DNA of 64,000 nt from Prorocentrum cordatum (taxonomy: Eukaryota > Sar > Dinophyceae > Prorocentrales > Prorocentraceae), in assembly GCA_963575745.1 (NCBI GenBank), contig CAUYUJ010020281.1:549960-613959 (forward strand). The letters are read 5' to 3'. A model generated the notes under the pieces. That model was not told the DNA's origin, made no database searches, and saw nothing but the letters and a program-made list of their open reading frames with translations. This document shows, piece after piece, positions 23,516 to 34,345 of the stretch. The translations under genes and the position numbers were made by a program. Each line of letters starts with the position of its first letter. Position 1 is the stretch's first letter.

Positions 23516-24300
23516 CCGCGCCCCCTGTTCTCCGACCGCTGCCCTTCGTCTGCCTGCCTCTCTCTGCCCCCATTCATTCCCTTCTCCTTGATTCCGTACC
23601 CACTGCCATCCTCCTACCCTCTTCCGCATCCCCGCCCCTCTTCCCTCCTTCTCCCATCTGTTCCGACATCCTTCCGTCTGAGATCCGTATCTTGGCCATC
23701 GCTGTCGTTCCGTATGAGCCTTGCCCATGCCATTTTCTACGGTACCGCCTCAATCAACTATGCCCAATGAGCTGTGCAACTTCAACACGAAGACGCGCTC
23801 TCCGTGATGCCACCACTTGCAGAGATTGGGCCCGTTGCGACGGCCCATTGTCACCGTAGGGCCAGTCCAAGACAGTTAACGGTGTCCCGCATGGTGCCCA
23901 AAGCGTGCCCCACGCGGTGCCCCCAAATCCGTTGTTTTCGTCCACGCGCGGTGTGCTTCGCGATTTGCCGTCCCCCGGCGTGCACGACTCACGCAGGTGC
24001 GCGCCGCACGCCGGACAACCCTGGGTGCACGCCGCGACAAGAGGGATGCTGGGCCACAGACGCTTCTGGGGCACGCCCATCCAGGGTCTTGGGCCCGCCC
24101 TGCTATGACCATTGTTGCAGGTGGGCTGGAGAAGCCGCCAGGGCAACTCCCTGCCTGACTGAACCTCCCCCCCCTCTTATCCATCCCTCCCGGGTCCCCG
24201 CCCGGTATCTCACACGCTCCCCCTGCTCCCCTCGGGATGTGCGAGTCTCTCCCCTGCGTTCCACTGTGGCGGCGTCCTGCTGGCGCTTTCTGCCCACTCG

Positions 24301-24415
24301 CGCTCCTCCTCCTCCTCCTCCTCCTCCTCCTCCTCCTTCTCTTCCTCCTCCTCCTCCTCCTCCCTCTCCCCCTCCGCCTCCGCCTCCGCCTGCTCCTGCT
24401 CCTGCGCCTCCCTTC
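24301..24415. repeat. CTC/CCT microsatellite
   Basis: CTCCTC units grade into CCGCCT. Confidence 0.9.
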
Positions 24416-24429
24416 GTTCCCCTGGAACT

Positions 24430-24482
24430 GCTCGCAGGGTGGGGGGCGGCTGCGCCGTATCCAGGAAAGCCGGGGTAAGCAC
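24430..24482 (-). CDS. Candidate mini-exon, G|AYPGFPGYGAAAPHPAS (partial)
   Basis: The minus strand reads CCTGTGCGCAG|GTGCTTACCCCGG. With the Gly codon split G|GT it encodes Ala-Tyr-Pro-Gly-Phe-Pro-Gly-Tyr-Gly, the same composition and phase as four segments further along the minus strand. The downstream limit is arbitrary here; a GC donor could fall after GGATACG. CAG|GTGCTT could alternatively be a 5' splice site. Confidence 0.3.
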
Positions 24483-24589
24483 CTGCGCACAGGCATCTGG
24501 CGCGACAGCCCAAGCCTCCAATGAGAGGCGTCCGGACCACCACGGGGGCTGCAGCGGACCCTCGTGGCGATCTCGAGGCGAGGTGGGCT

Positions 24590-24745
24590 CGAGTCTGCAG
24601 AGATCCAAGTCGGACTTGTGCTCGCAAAACTGGCAATTGGTCTGTATGTCGCCATTCTGCAAACCACCGCTCGCAGGAATAGTGCAGCAACAGGAAAACA
24701 CCCATCGGGCGAAACACATGGGACATTCGATCCCATATTTGTCTA
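24590..24745 (-). CDS. Cys-rich open segment (possible exon)
   Basis: The minus-strand frame has CPMC, a run of three Cys, then CQFC and a further Cys about eight residues later. Such paired CxxC spacing is typical of zinc-binding modules, but no named domain is recognised. The segment is preceded by TTGTAG on the minus strand and lies just upstream of the 24.48 kb candidate exon. It could be chance. Confidence 0.2.
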
Positions 24746-25560
24746 CAACATGAGATGGCCACACGCTAGCACGGCATAAGTAATATCACAACGATGCTGT
24801 GCAGAGAAGAGCGGCCCACATCCGCTTACCTTCCTGCGAAGTTTATGCCGTGCGATGGATCGAGCCCGTGCGTGAAATACTACATGAACGGTTCTATATC
24901 CGTATGCGTTCGACCCAATGCTTGGTGCAACCATTTGAACGGGGTCGCGTGGGCAAGAAAGAGAGGGAGAGAGGCACATACACATCACAAGGAACCTGTT
25001 CGGATATATGCGCGTAGACCCCGTGTGCGTCACCACCCATGCACGCTAACTATTGGATGTATTGCAAGCGGGTCCGATGCATACGCCCACGTCGCTAGCG
25101 TGTCGCATATCAGCAGGCTGAGCCATGTACTGCAGGAGCATGCGAATGCGAATAAACGCGCGCGCATGGATGTAAAATTCATGGCACACATGTCTTTACT
25201 TTTGACTGTTGCTCCAAACAAGCGTATCCGGACAATCACGCGTCACGTAGCTACAAAAGCGTGATATGGTAGACGATTGAGTTGGCCCGCTTGCGAACGG
25301 TTATCGGAAGAAAAGGGGTTCAGACGAGGCAGAGGATGCCAACAGAAACCCAGAGGGGTGTGTGCCCGAAGGCACGCTGCAATATGTTTGGGCCCCGTGT
25401 TGGCCCAGCGAGCACGCTCCTTCTCGCCACACTGGGCTCACAGCTGCTTGCGCTTACTGGGGAATATCATGCTTCCATATGTAACATGTCGGTCCCTACT
25501 TATTGACACGTACATATGGACTGTGCACCCGCGAGTACGAGTCGTCGGTGCTGTCGGCTG

Positions 25561-25655
25561 GAATACATGCACGTGCTGCCGAATTTGCCCATACATGCAC
25601 GTGCTGCCGAATACATGCACGTGCTGCCGAATTTGCCGAATTTGCCGAATTTGCA
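25561..25655. repeat. ACATGCACGTGCTGCCGAAT tandem repeat
   Basis: Three copies of CATGCACGTGCTGCCGAA are followed by three of TTTGCCGAA. Confidence 0.9.
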
Positions 25656-25828
25656 CCCAACTCCTTGTTATACACCCTCGCTGTTCAGTGCTGTAACGTC
25701 TCCGCCCTCTACTTCCCCTCTCTCGTCCCAACGGCTGTCGGTCAACTGCCGCTCGATGAGGATGACGCTGACGCTTAAAGCAAAAGCTTCCGGATGCGCC
25801 GTGGTAGAATCTAGCGTTGGACCGCCAG

Positions 25829-25993
25829 ATGGGAGAGGCCGCTGCAGCGTTCCTGAACTCCGTAGCCATTGATTGCGACGTGCAGTCGTCGCCATCGAAG
25901 GCTACTGAGTTCATGAACGAATGGGGATTTTCTGGCCACGGCCAGCCGCGACCGCGGATACATTTCCCGACCTGGACCGAAGAAACGGCCTGA
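25829..25993 (+). CDS. Small open frame, 54 codons, possible exon
   Basis: It runs from ATG at 25,829 to TGA at 25,991. The peptide has an Ala-rich start, a mixed amphipathic middle (FLNSVAIDCDVQ, ATEFMNEWGF) and ends HFPTWTEETA. It lacks the low-complexity bias of most frames in the window. No family is recognised. It lies in the repeat-poor stretch. Confidence 0.2.
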   Translation: MGEAAAAFLNSVAIDCDVQSSPSKATEFMNEWGFSGHGQPRPRIHFPTWTEETA

Positions 25994-26194
25994 ATATCAG
26001 AGCCCTTCCCTGCGCACACAGGTGTTCATTTTTTTTCAACGTCTTGACTGTACCCCAAGGCTGGTGTGCCAGGCATGCCCAGGGCATCCACTGTGCAACC
26101 CGCACACTTCGAGACAGCACAGCAACAACCTAGGCTGGCATCCCTGGCGCTTGCAGCAGCAACAAGCTCGGCATTCCCACCAATAGTTCGATGC

Positions 26195-26234
26195 CAACAT
26201 CTGCATCACCATCATCATCGTCGTCGTCATCAGG

Positions 26235-26268
<34 letters not shown>

Positions 26269-26345
26269 GCAGCATGATACTGATCATCACCATCACCATC
26301 ACCATCACCATCACCATCATCATCATCAGCATCATCACCGCCGCC
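26195..26345. repeat. CAT/ATC microsatellite
   Basis: CATCATCAT with GTC and CACCAT variants gives poly-His or poly-Asp frames. Confidence 0.9.
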
Positions 26346-26575
26346 ACCAAGTATACACAATGTGGTGTCTGTCACAGACGTGCAAACAAGCGCGGCTTGA
26401 CATGGGCTCCCAACATCAGATGCACGGCAGCTGGGCAGACGACCGTAGGCTCCCGCAGGCGGCGTTCCGCCTGGCGCGCGCGCGCGGGTGGTCGGCGACT
26501 GACACAGGGCGACCCTGGCAGAACATGTGCTGGAAGAGCGCAACGCCCGTCACGGGCCACGGGGATCGGCTCAGG

Positions 26576-26753
26576 TTGGCGGCGCGAACAAGGGGGGTGG
26601 GGGGAGGGGGGAAGCCGTCTTCGAGGGGGGCTGCCTCTTAGAAGTTGCTGGCCCCACATGTACAGAGAAGGACCGCGCCTTCTGAGAAGCAGGGGTGCTT
26701 CGAAGAAGCCTTTCCCCCTCCCCCCCCCCCACCCCCCCTCTGCGCGTGGCCGA
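26576..26753. mobile_element. MITE family F3 (TTGGCGGCGCG ends) with 5-bp duplication TCAGG
   Basis: The left end is TTGGCGGCGCGAACAAGGGG. The reverse complement of the right end is TCGGCCACGCGCAGAGGGGG. TCAGG flanks both ends. The interior has CTTCTTAGAAG-type palindromes. The other full copy is at 60,496; a partial copy is near 15,860-15,975. Confidence 0.85.
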
Positions 26754-26908
26754 TCAGGGGGGGAAACCTCGAGCTTGGCGATAGGTCCCCGAGGGCGAGT
26801 CCGCAGGGCCGTGGGCGGGGTGGGCTGTCGGGCCCCCATGTCGGCGATGAGTGGGCGCTTGGGGGCCGCTGCCTCCCCCCCGTTGAGCCTATCCCCCCTC
26901 AACGTTGC

Positions 26909-27043
26909 CCCAGATGTTGGACGAAGAACAACACATACGCCAAACATATGCAAACATGGCCAACATAGTCAAAACATCGTCCCCAGACGATTTGTTGACT
27001 GTCTTTGAAGGTTCCTCCTGTCGAGGGATGCGCCCGACGTGAG
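26909..27043. mobile_element. MITE family F5, copy b, left end decayed
   Basis: AAAACATCGTCCCCAGACGA and the right end GTCGAGGGATGCGCCCGAC identify it. Confidence 0.7.
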
Positions 27044-27229
27044 TCCATCCCCCCCTCAACGTTGCCCCTGAGCCTCCGCGCCCTAGTACCTGGGCCCTAC
27101 CTCGAGCTCCCCGGCGGCCGCTGGGGACAAGGCCGCCCCCCCCGCGGAACGCAACGCCGCCCACGACGGGGCCCGGCTGCATGCTGGAACACCACCCGGG
27201 GCCTCGTCGGCCCCGCACTGCCTGAAGCG

Positions 27230-27470
27230 GCGCCGAAGCAGAGGCCTCCCAGATGGGGTCCGAGCAGACGGGGTCGAAGGATCGCGCCGCATCGCCAAGG
27301 CATCGCCGATGTATCAGCGTGCATCGGCGATGCAGCGGCGACGTCGGCGATGCGTCGGTGACGTCGGCGTGGGGAAGCACGGGCTCCACATCGAGCCGCA
27401 TCGGCGATGCATCGGCGATGCGCCGCGATCCTCCCACCCTATCTACGCCGACCCCATGTGGAAGGCCTAG
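27230..27470 (+). repeat. GATGCATCGG dispersed repeat
   Basis: GCCTCCCAGATGGGGTCCGA, GGATCGCGCCGCATCGCC and many CATCGGCGATG words occur, then an inverted second half (CCGCGATCCTCCCACC, CCCCATGTGGAAGGC). The whole unit is roughly palindromic. Confidence 0.75.
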
Positions 27471-27894
27471 ACGGATGTGGGTGGGGGAAATGCCATGCAA
27501 AGTAAACTTGCTCGAGTCGAAGAGAAAGACATCACCACTGGGGAATCTAAAAGGTACCGATGCCGCTACTGCCGGGACCTCGCTCGGGGTGCGTTCTGAC
27601 CAGAATTTCGAGGCGAATCCAGCGGTGGCGACGAGGGCCTCCCAGGAGGCCCCCGAAGGGGAAAACGGGGGAAGGTCGAGGTATGGGTACCTTATCCTTC
27701 TCTGGCTCGTGCGCAGACTTCCGAAACCTTTCGGCCCCCTCCCGAAGGGCAGCCCGCTGCACCGCGGGGGCCGCCCTACTCGACGAGCCTTCTGTGGCCC
27801 GAGGGCGCCCGAGGTCGAGCGGAGAGGGCGGATAGCGTCCGCCGCGAGCGGATCGGCGCTGCTGTGGGCGGCACAGGACCGCTCGGGGCCCAGA

Positions 27895-28249
27895 ACAGTC
27901 GGCCCGCATAGGAAGGATGCGCGATGGAGATGCACTGGCGTTGGAGTGCCATTTCGGAGCTTTCCGAGCGGGGTGCGGCCAACGAAAGTGGCCAAGTGGG
28001 AAGTGGCCCTGCAAAGGTTTCTCGAACGAGGTTGGCCAGCGAGAGCCGCGACGTATGGGCCGAAGGGGCTAGGATGCCAGGATGCCCTTGGAGGATGCGC
28101 GGTGAGGATGCCAGGGCCTTGGAGGGCCATGCTAAATGTTTGTCGAACGATGCTGACCAGCGAAAGCCACGAAAGGATGGGCCGCAGGGGCGAGGATGCC
28201 GGGATGCCCCTGGGAAAGTTGCCCGTCCTTACCATGCGGGTGGACTGTA
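27895..28249. mobile_element. MITE family F9 (TACAGTCGRCCCG ends) with internal duplication
   Basis: ACAGTCGGCCCGCATAGGAA opens it and CCATGCGGGTGGACTGTA closes it. Inside, the segment around GAGCGGGGTGCGGCCAACGA occurs in diverged tandem copies, making this copy about twice the length of the others. Confidence 0.75.
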
Positions 28250-28315
28250 AGACGAAGCCAGGACGAGGATACATTCTGCTGAAAGTAGGCCGAGAATCTC
28301 TAAGATCCGGCAACT

Positions 28316-28435
28316 GTTGAGGATGTCTCGGGCGCCGCGGCCTTCTCAGAGCATTCCCGAACGCTCTGACAGCATTCCGGAACGCTCTGGAACGTATTCA
28401 CCCTCGTCCTGGCCCCGTCCGACACAGGGAGCTGG
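28316..28435. repeat. Dispersed repeat with GCATTCCGGAACGCTCTG units, member 1
   Basis: TGTCTCGGGCGCCGCGGCCT and two to three tandem GCATTCCGGAACGCTCTG units match 54,537-54,660. Confidence 0.75.
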
Positions 28436-28579
28436 GGATCGCAACGTTCAAGGCTGGGCTGACGGCATTGTGGGTTAATGGCGTGGCAGGGGATCTGGTT
28501 TTGCAACGCCGAGCTCGCGCAGAAGCAAATATAGGAATGCACGGGCCACGCGTTCCTACATGCCAGAGGTGCCAGTATG

Positions 28580-28748
28580 TACACCTTGCGAAATGCTTAA
28601 GAAATCATGGGTTAAGAAATTCATAATCTCAGAACTTGAGTAAAAAACCAAAAATTCTATTGAAATCTTAGGATTTACATTGAAACGTTAAGAAGAATCG
28701 AGACTCTGGCCGAAAACTTAGGTTTTCTTAAGCATCGCCCAAGGTGTA
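28580..28748. mobile_element. MITE family F6 (TA-flanked, CACCYTGCGAAATGC ends), copy 1
   Basis: TACACCTTGCGAAATGCTTA at the left pairs with TTAAGCATCGCCCAAGGTGT at the right. TA bounds both sides, as expected of a Tc1/mariner-type insertion. It is 169 bp and A/T-rich, with repeated TTAAGAAAT words. Confidence 0.9.
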
Positions 28749-29104
28749 TGTACCGAACGGGAGCGGCACAGCGAAGTGTTGGAAATCACGAGCCACGCTC
28801 TCCTTCAGACGGCGTGGCCACGGGCCAGCCCCACCTGCAGCAGGGGCTCGACAACAGGAAACCTTCCACAAGAAACCCAACCCTGAAATCCCAGGACGTC
28901 CATTGATTCTAGGTGTGGGAACGTCACGCTTTCCCTGGCAAAGCCATCGAAACCCAAGAAACCCAGGGCGCCCTGGAGACAAGCAGGGTGTTTCTTGGCA
29001 CGGGTCTCCACTGTATACACTGCCGACACCTACCACGCCATTGCATGCAACACTGTTGGCCCGTCTACGGAAACGTGGAGCCTGAGGGGAGGCCAGAGTG
29101 GCAG

Positions 29105-29270
29105 TACAGTCGGCCCGTATCATAAGGATGCGCGAGAAGGATGCAAGGGCCTTGGACGCCCATTCCGAAGCTTTTAGAGCGGGGCGCGGCCAACGAAAGC
29201 GGCCAAGGATGGACCGAGGAGGCAAGGATGCAAGGGTACCCTTGGGAAGGCTAGTTATGCGATCTGACTG
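29105..29270. mobile_element. MITE family F9, simple copy
   Basis: TACAGTCGGCCCGTATCATA opens it. The interior GGGGCGCGGCCAACGAAAGC matches the other copies. The right end, near TTATGCGATCTGACTG, is decayed. Confidence 0.7.
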
Positions 29271-30550
29271 AACCGCCCACGAGAGGCGATGGTCTGTCTC
29301 CTCCGTGCTGGTACGAAGGGGATCTCCCAGGTGGCTCACCGGGAGGGGCCCGACGTTGCCCCACGACGCCCGCAGTCTGGGGGCGCGCTCGAGCTCCCTC
29401 CAGCAACCTCCAGCGTCCCACGGCGATCAGGAAGGGCGCACTGGCACTGCCTATGACGACAACGCGCTGCAATGCACATCCAGCAGAACAGGATGGGAAG
29501 AACAAGGAGCAAGCAAATACGATTCCCCCCTGTCGCCCCCCCTGCCTCCCGCTCTCCTCTCCCTGACCTTTTCCCACCCTGTCCTCCCTCATTTCCTTCC
29601 CCCAGTGTCTCTTATCCCCTTCCCCTCCCATTCCCCCATCCTCTTCTGCGGTGCAGTCAAGCAACATTCTGACACTCAGAGGATGGAAGAGACGATCAGG
29701 AGAGGGAGGAGGAGCAATCTCGAAACGCCCAGGAGAGGAATGGGGCCACGGAGGAGAATGAGAGGGAAGAGGATGGGAATAGTTAATCCCGACACGCCCA
29801 AGAGAGTATAGAGGGACGATGCGATTGAAGAGGAGGGGGCATGCAGAAAGAGGTGACCAATGGTGAGAGAGATGCTCAGGAACGATCCCGAACCGCCACC
29901 CGGTGACTACCATGTGAGGGGGATGGCCCAGGGAGGAGCCAGGAGTGGTCGGGGGGAAGGAGGAGGGAAGCGCCCAGGGATGAGGCGGATGGAGAGTGGA
30001 GCGGACGCGGGAGCACAAGAGCGAGGAGAAGAGGGGAGGAGGATGAGGCTCCGGGAAGCATCTGGAGGCCTTCAGGGCCCCCCCGGAGGCCCAAAGAGGA
30101 CCAGAAGCACCCAAAACCTCCCAAGAACGTCCGACGACGACGACGCCGCCGACGCCGAAGCCGAAGAAGACGCCAACGACGGCGGCGAAGACGACCACAC
30201 TGACGACCACAAAGACGACCACGAACGACGGCGACGGCGGCCTGCCTTTCAGAAAACAGAGCATGCGAGCGACCATCACCCGCTGCTTCTGTGCAGTGCC
30301 ATCTGGGCTGGGGAGCCCCTGGAGGGCGAAAGCTAAGCTGAGCTTGCCACGCAAACGAACATCGGCATGCGTGTAAGGATTACCCGTCCGTCGGAAGAAG
30401 TGGGTAGACACATGAAATAGGAAGGCGCTGGAAGTAGCTGGGGCTTCCGCCCGCCCCCTGAAGAGGAGGGAAGAGGGAGCACCACTCGACCCTCCAAGTG
30501 GGAAGACGCCCACAGTAGTTTGGGCTCTGGGAGCCCAGAGATACCTGTAC
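29271..30550. other. Unassigned DNA
   Basis: No MITE or satellite is recognised. The long minus-strand frame crossing it (to 30,513) has a pyrimidine-driven composition and no motif. GACGACGACGCCGCC-type codons lie at 30,125-30,235. Confidence 0.4.
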
Positions 30551-30667
30551 TTTCAACGACCGACGGGCAAGCTTGACTGCCCCTCTCGCTCGGGCGGCGA
30601 CGCCCACGACGACGCCCGCGACGGCGGAGGCCACGACGACTTTCAACGACCGACGGGCAGGCTTGAC
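30551..30667. repeat. 90-bp tandem duplication, unit 1 and start of unit 2
   Basis: TTTCAACGACCGACGGGCAA begins unit 1 at 30,551. TTTCAACGACCGACGGGCAG begins unit 2 at 30,641. Unit 2 is split by the F2 MITE and resumes at 30,870 (TTGACTGCCCC) to about 30,945. Confidence 0.85.
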
Positions 30668-30869
30668 TCGGCGGCGAGCGAGGGGGGGAAGTGAGAAGGA
30701 GAAGGCCTTCTCAGAAGGCTGTGGGACTTCTCAGAGGCCCTCGCGCCTTCTGACAGGCTCTCTGTGGCCTAGGTGAATGTCCAGAATACTTCTCAGAATG
30801 CTGGGGGGCTTCCGAGCCTTCTGAGAAGGCCCTTGCCTTGTCGCTTCCCCTCCCCCGGCTCGCCGCCGA
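30668..30869. mobile_element. MITE family F2, copy 2, with 5-bp duplication TTGAC and a paralogous empty site
   Basis: TCGGCGGCGAGC at the left is the exact reverse complement of GCTCGCCGCCGA at the right. TTGAC lies at 30,663-30,667 and 30,870-30,874. The neighbouring tandem unit has the uninterrupted GCTTGACTGCCCC, which shows the pre-insertion state. Confidence 0.95.
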
Positions 30870-30949
30870 TTGACTGCCCCCCCCGCTCGGACGCCGGCGC
30901 CCACGACGCCCACGACGGCGGCGGCCACGACGACCATCCACGACGCCGA

Positions 30950-31166
30950 CCACGGCCGCGCCGCAGAGAGGCCGTGCGCGACGGCGGCGGCCGCGGCGCC
31001 GGCGGCGGGGGGGCGGCGCGGAGGCCCGCCGAAGGCCGCCATCGACGAAGGCGGCGCGCCCAGGCTCCCGCTGCCGCTGTCGCCCAGGGGCGCCAGGGAC
31101 GAGCCCCCGCCTGCGGCGCGCGAGGCGCGGCGGCGGCCGCGGCGCGCGGGCGGAGGGCGACGCGGG

Positions 31167-31197
<31 letters not shown>

Positions 31198-31335
31198 GGC
31201 GGCGGCCGCGGCGCCGGCGGCCGCGGCAGCGGCGGCCGCGGCGGCGGCCGTGGCGGCGGCGGCAGCGGCGGCAGCGGCGGCAGCGGCGGCTGCGGCGACG
31301 ACCACGGCGGCATTGAGGGGGGGGGGCGGCGGCGG
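30950..31335. repeat. GCG/GGC-rich trinucleotide tract
   Basis: Imperfect GGC repeats, purest at 31,160-31,300, give Ala, Gly, Arg or Pro runs in all open frames. The long frames over it on both strands are therefore not called as genes. Confidence 0.85.
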
Positions 31336-33029
31336 CGGCGCGGTCGTCGTGGTCGTTGTGGTGTGTGGTGGGGCTGGTCGCCGTCGTGGGCGTCGCCATC
31401 GCCGCCGTCGTGGCCCTCCAAGTCGCCAATGGATCCCTCAGCGGGGCCCCCAGACTCCCTCAGGATTCCCTTGGCGGACCCCGAGAACGGTTACCTGAAC
31501 GGGGCCCCAGATTCCCTCTGGATTCCATTGGCGTGGCCCGCTAAAAAAATAGGCCCCCCTCTACCCCCAGCTGAGGGAATCCTGACGGAAGTTGAAATTC
31601 TACAAACTTCTGTGCCCCCGCTCGAATAATTCTGAACCACTTTGGGCCTCCGTGAACGGATTCCGAAAAGAATTTGAGGACTCCGCTACAAAGGAGTCTG
31701 AAATAATGCGGGGCGTAACCGAGGGAAGCCTAATAAAAAATGGGAACCCCACTAGAATGGAATCCGAGTGGAACCTCAAAGCCCCGTCAAGGGTATCCCA
31801 ATGAAATGCGGCAGCTCCGCCAGGTAAGTCCGCCTTGGGGACCCTCCAGCTTGCAGCGATTTGCAAAACCAAAGGAGGAGGTCGGGAACGACGACGAGGC
31901 CGAAGAACAATATAAGGCCGATGCTGTCGATGGAGCTCAGAGTCCGCAAGCGCGCCATGCACCGAGTGGAATGTTCTCAATCTTCAAACCCCCCCAAGAA
32001 TTCACAATATCCTGAAACGGCGGATGATCCGTGAAAGCCCGGCAGACCCCAAGTTCACGCACACAGGTCTCTCCTGAGGCTTCCAGCGCGTTCTTCGTGA
32101 CTTTTCGAAGGCTCCGGGTGCGTGGCTCTTGGAGGCGGCTGGGCATGTCTGAACTGGTTGGGCCCCAGAGACTCCGGCAGGAGGGGGGATTAGGCCAAAT
32201 CCAAAATGTGCTCAACATCGGTCCTGGGACCCCTCCCCGGGGTCTATCTGGTGAAGTTTTTCACCCCAAGTCAACTTTTCACACCCCTGGAGCCCGAAAC
32301 AAGCCCCCGAGAGACGAAAAGGGCAACAACCCTTTCGGAACCCATAACTGGGAGCCCACACGCAGGTGATGAGATATCAGCTGGTGACCTGGAATCCCCC
32401 CAAAGTCACCGCTGGGTTTTGGAACACGGGGTCACCGCCGGGTTTTGTGACTCCTGGATCCAGAAGCGTTCGGGACATCCTCGAACAACAAGACGATTCC
32501 CCAAACCTGGTGGTGACACCAAATCGCCCGAGACTCACTGCCCGGTGATGTCACCACCACGTTTGGGGACTACCCGCATAACCTCGAACCTTGCCCCCCC
32601 CTTCCTGCTCGCCGGAGTGCTGGGCCATCTCTGACCCCCCGCCAGCTCCAACGTAGCTCGGAGCACAACTCTCAAAGCAACACAGCAAGGTATTGAGTTG
32701 CGATGCCCACTGCCCCTTTCGAGGCTGTCAGAGCATCGTGTGGGCTACATGTGCACTTGAGCTATCTCAGAACGGAACAAACGTCTGGATCTCATGCTTG
32801 AACACTTGCTTGCCCGACGTTACCTCCCATAGTAACTCGGTAATGCTACCTGTGGCACGTGGCTCGGAACCCAAGCCTCCAACATGCCTTGAGGATCTCG
32901 AGGCCCCGCGGACCACCTCAACTTGAGCTGGTCCGCGGGGGCCTCGTCATCAAGCTGCCTAGGGGGTTTCCTCGGCCGTCCTGAACCCCCCTGCAGTCAG
33001 CCCGCGTGTCCCAAATCGTTGAAACCAAG
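31336..33029. other. Unassigned, mostly single-copy DNA
   Basis: Imperfect GGATTCCCTCNGGATTCC words occur at 31,450-31,530, and GGTGACACC/GGTGATGTCACC-like short inverted words at 32,390-32,570. No gene is supported. Confidence 0.4.
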
Positions 33030-33115
33030 CACATGTGAGCGACGATACATTGGCGATGCGGCGCGATCCTCCGACCCCATCTACTCGGACCTCATCTGGG
33101 AGGCCTAGACTCTAG
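33030..33115 (+). repeat. GATGCATCGG dispersed repeat, short copy
   Basis: CATTGGCGATGCGGCGCGAT, CCTCCGACCCCATC and CATCTGGGAGGCCTAG match the family. Confidence 0.7.
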
Positions 33116-33339
33116 ACGAACAGACACGGGTCTTACACACGATGGCAAAGCGACCTCGCGCCGCGGCTTTCGCGGGCTGGCAGCGTGGCACGTCACATTG
33201 TTGGAGCGAGAACGCTTTCGCGCGATCGTACGCGGGCAACTTACGCGCCAACGCCGGTGAAGACGACCTCGCTTTCTTGCGTCGCTCATGTCGTCCTCGT
33301 GTTTTAGCATTCTCCGCTTTTCGGTCTGAATGGTGCCCT

Positions 33340-33600
33340 TCAAGGCCCAAGGCCCAAGAGGCTCAAATATCGCACCACGATGGCCTCGACGCCGCCTCCC
33401 CAAGAGACCCTCAAGAGACCTCAAGGGGCTCCCTCGAGGCACCCAAGACGCTCCAAGAGGCCCCCTGGACCGCCAAGAGGCTCCCAGGACGCCCCGAGAG
33501 GTCTCCATCCAAGAAGCTCTCAGGAGGCATCCGAGGAGACTCCGAGAGGCATCCAACAAAACCTCTGGCCTTTCTGCTCGCCCTCCTCATCTTCCTCAGG
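33340..33600 (+). repeat. CCAAGA-periodic degenerate repeat, copy 2
   Basis: It shares CTCTCAGGAGGCATCCGAGG through CCTCTGGCCTTTCTGCTCGC with copy 1 (20,975-21,045), in the same orientation. Confidence 0.75.
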
Positions 33601-34039
33601 GTCAGCGGGTGCCCCTCGCTTCGGTAGGGCCTCCGTGGTCTGAGTAGTCGTCAGCGAACTGTCTCCCACGGCTGGCCACGCATAGCTACGCCCAAGAGAG
33701 CAACGAGTGAGAACAGTACAGTCTGCCACGCGCGTTGAAGCGAGGGAATCATCACAAAGACCGTGTGGTGGGGTGTCCGGAAGTTCCCTCTTGACATATT
33801 CCTCGAGTGCATCTTCCCCCCCTCTCTCCCGAGGCCACATCGCTGCGCGGTCAGGCTGAGCCTCCGACATCTCCCCTCTCCCGAGACCTCCCCGGGCGGC
33901 CTGCCGCTTCCTTGGGGCTCTCCTGGGCCTTCCTGGGCTCTCCGAGGCCTCCAGGACGGCCCGAGAAGGTCACCCAAGGTCGGTAGCCAACTTTGCCTCA
34001 CGGGGCACTCAGCAGCCCTTCAGGAGCGCCACACAGATC

Positions 34040-34345
34040 GCAAGCTCCAAGAGACGCCAAGACACCCCCCAGGACGCTCTCCAAGAAGGCCTCGAGGCGC
34101 CAACCGCATTGATGTTACACTGTGGTTCCGATGTGTGTTCGCTGTCGAGAGCCCCGAGAACGCCCTTAGACGTCCCAAGACGGCCTAATATGGACCCACG
34201 GCGGCCCCAACAGACTCACCAGAAAATCCAGATGGCCCCAAAACAACCAAAGAGGGCCCCGAGAGGGCGCCAAAACGACCGACGAGAGCTCCAAGGGGAC
34301 CTCCAAGACTGCTCCACAGGAGCCCAATCCAGTACCAGGACAGCC
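34040..34345 (+). repeat. CCAAGA-periodic degenerate repeat, copy 3
   Basis: CTCCAAGAGACGCCAAGACA and similar words recur, with C-rich spacers. Confidence 0.6.

Larger units (their letters stand above)
24765..26190. other. Non-repetitive, less GC-rich stretch
   Basis: This is one of the few stretches without MITEs. It has a 156-codon plus-strand frame with ATG at 24,794 (to 25,264) of no recognisable family, and a 54-codon frame at 25,829-25,993 listed separately. Host exons could lie here, but none can be proved by eye. Confidence 0.4.

Noticed and set aside
25555-25655. CRISPR-like array
   Set aside because: Short direct tandem repeats with no unique spacers, in a eukaryotic repeat context.
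30711-31498. Overlapping Ala/Arg/Pro-rich frames on both strands
   Set aside because: A GGC trinucleotide tract keeps nearly all frames open; no motif or start context favours one.
33142-33627. 161-codon frame starting MAKRPRAAAF
   Set aside because: The second half is the CCAAGA-periodic repeat and the first half has no recognisable motif; the minus strand is open too.
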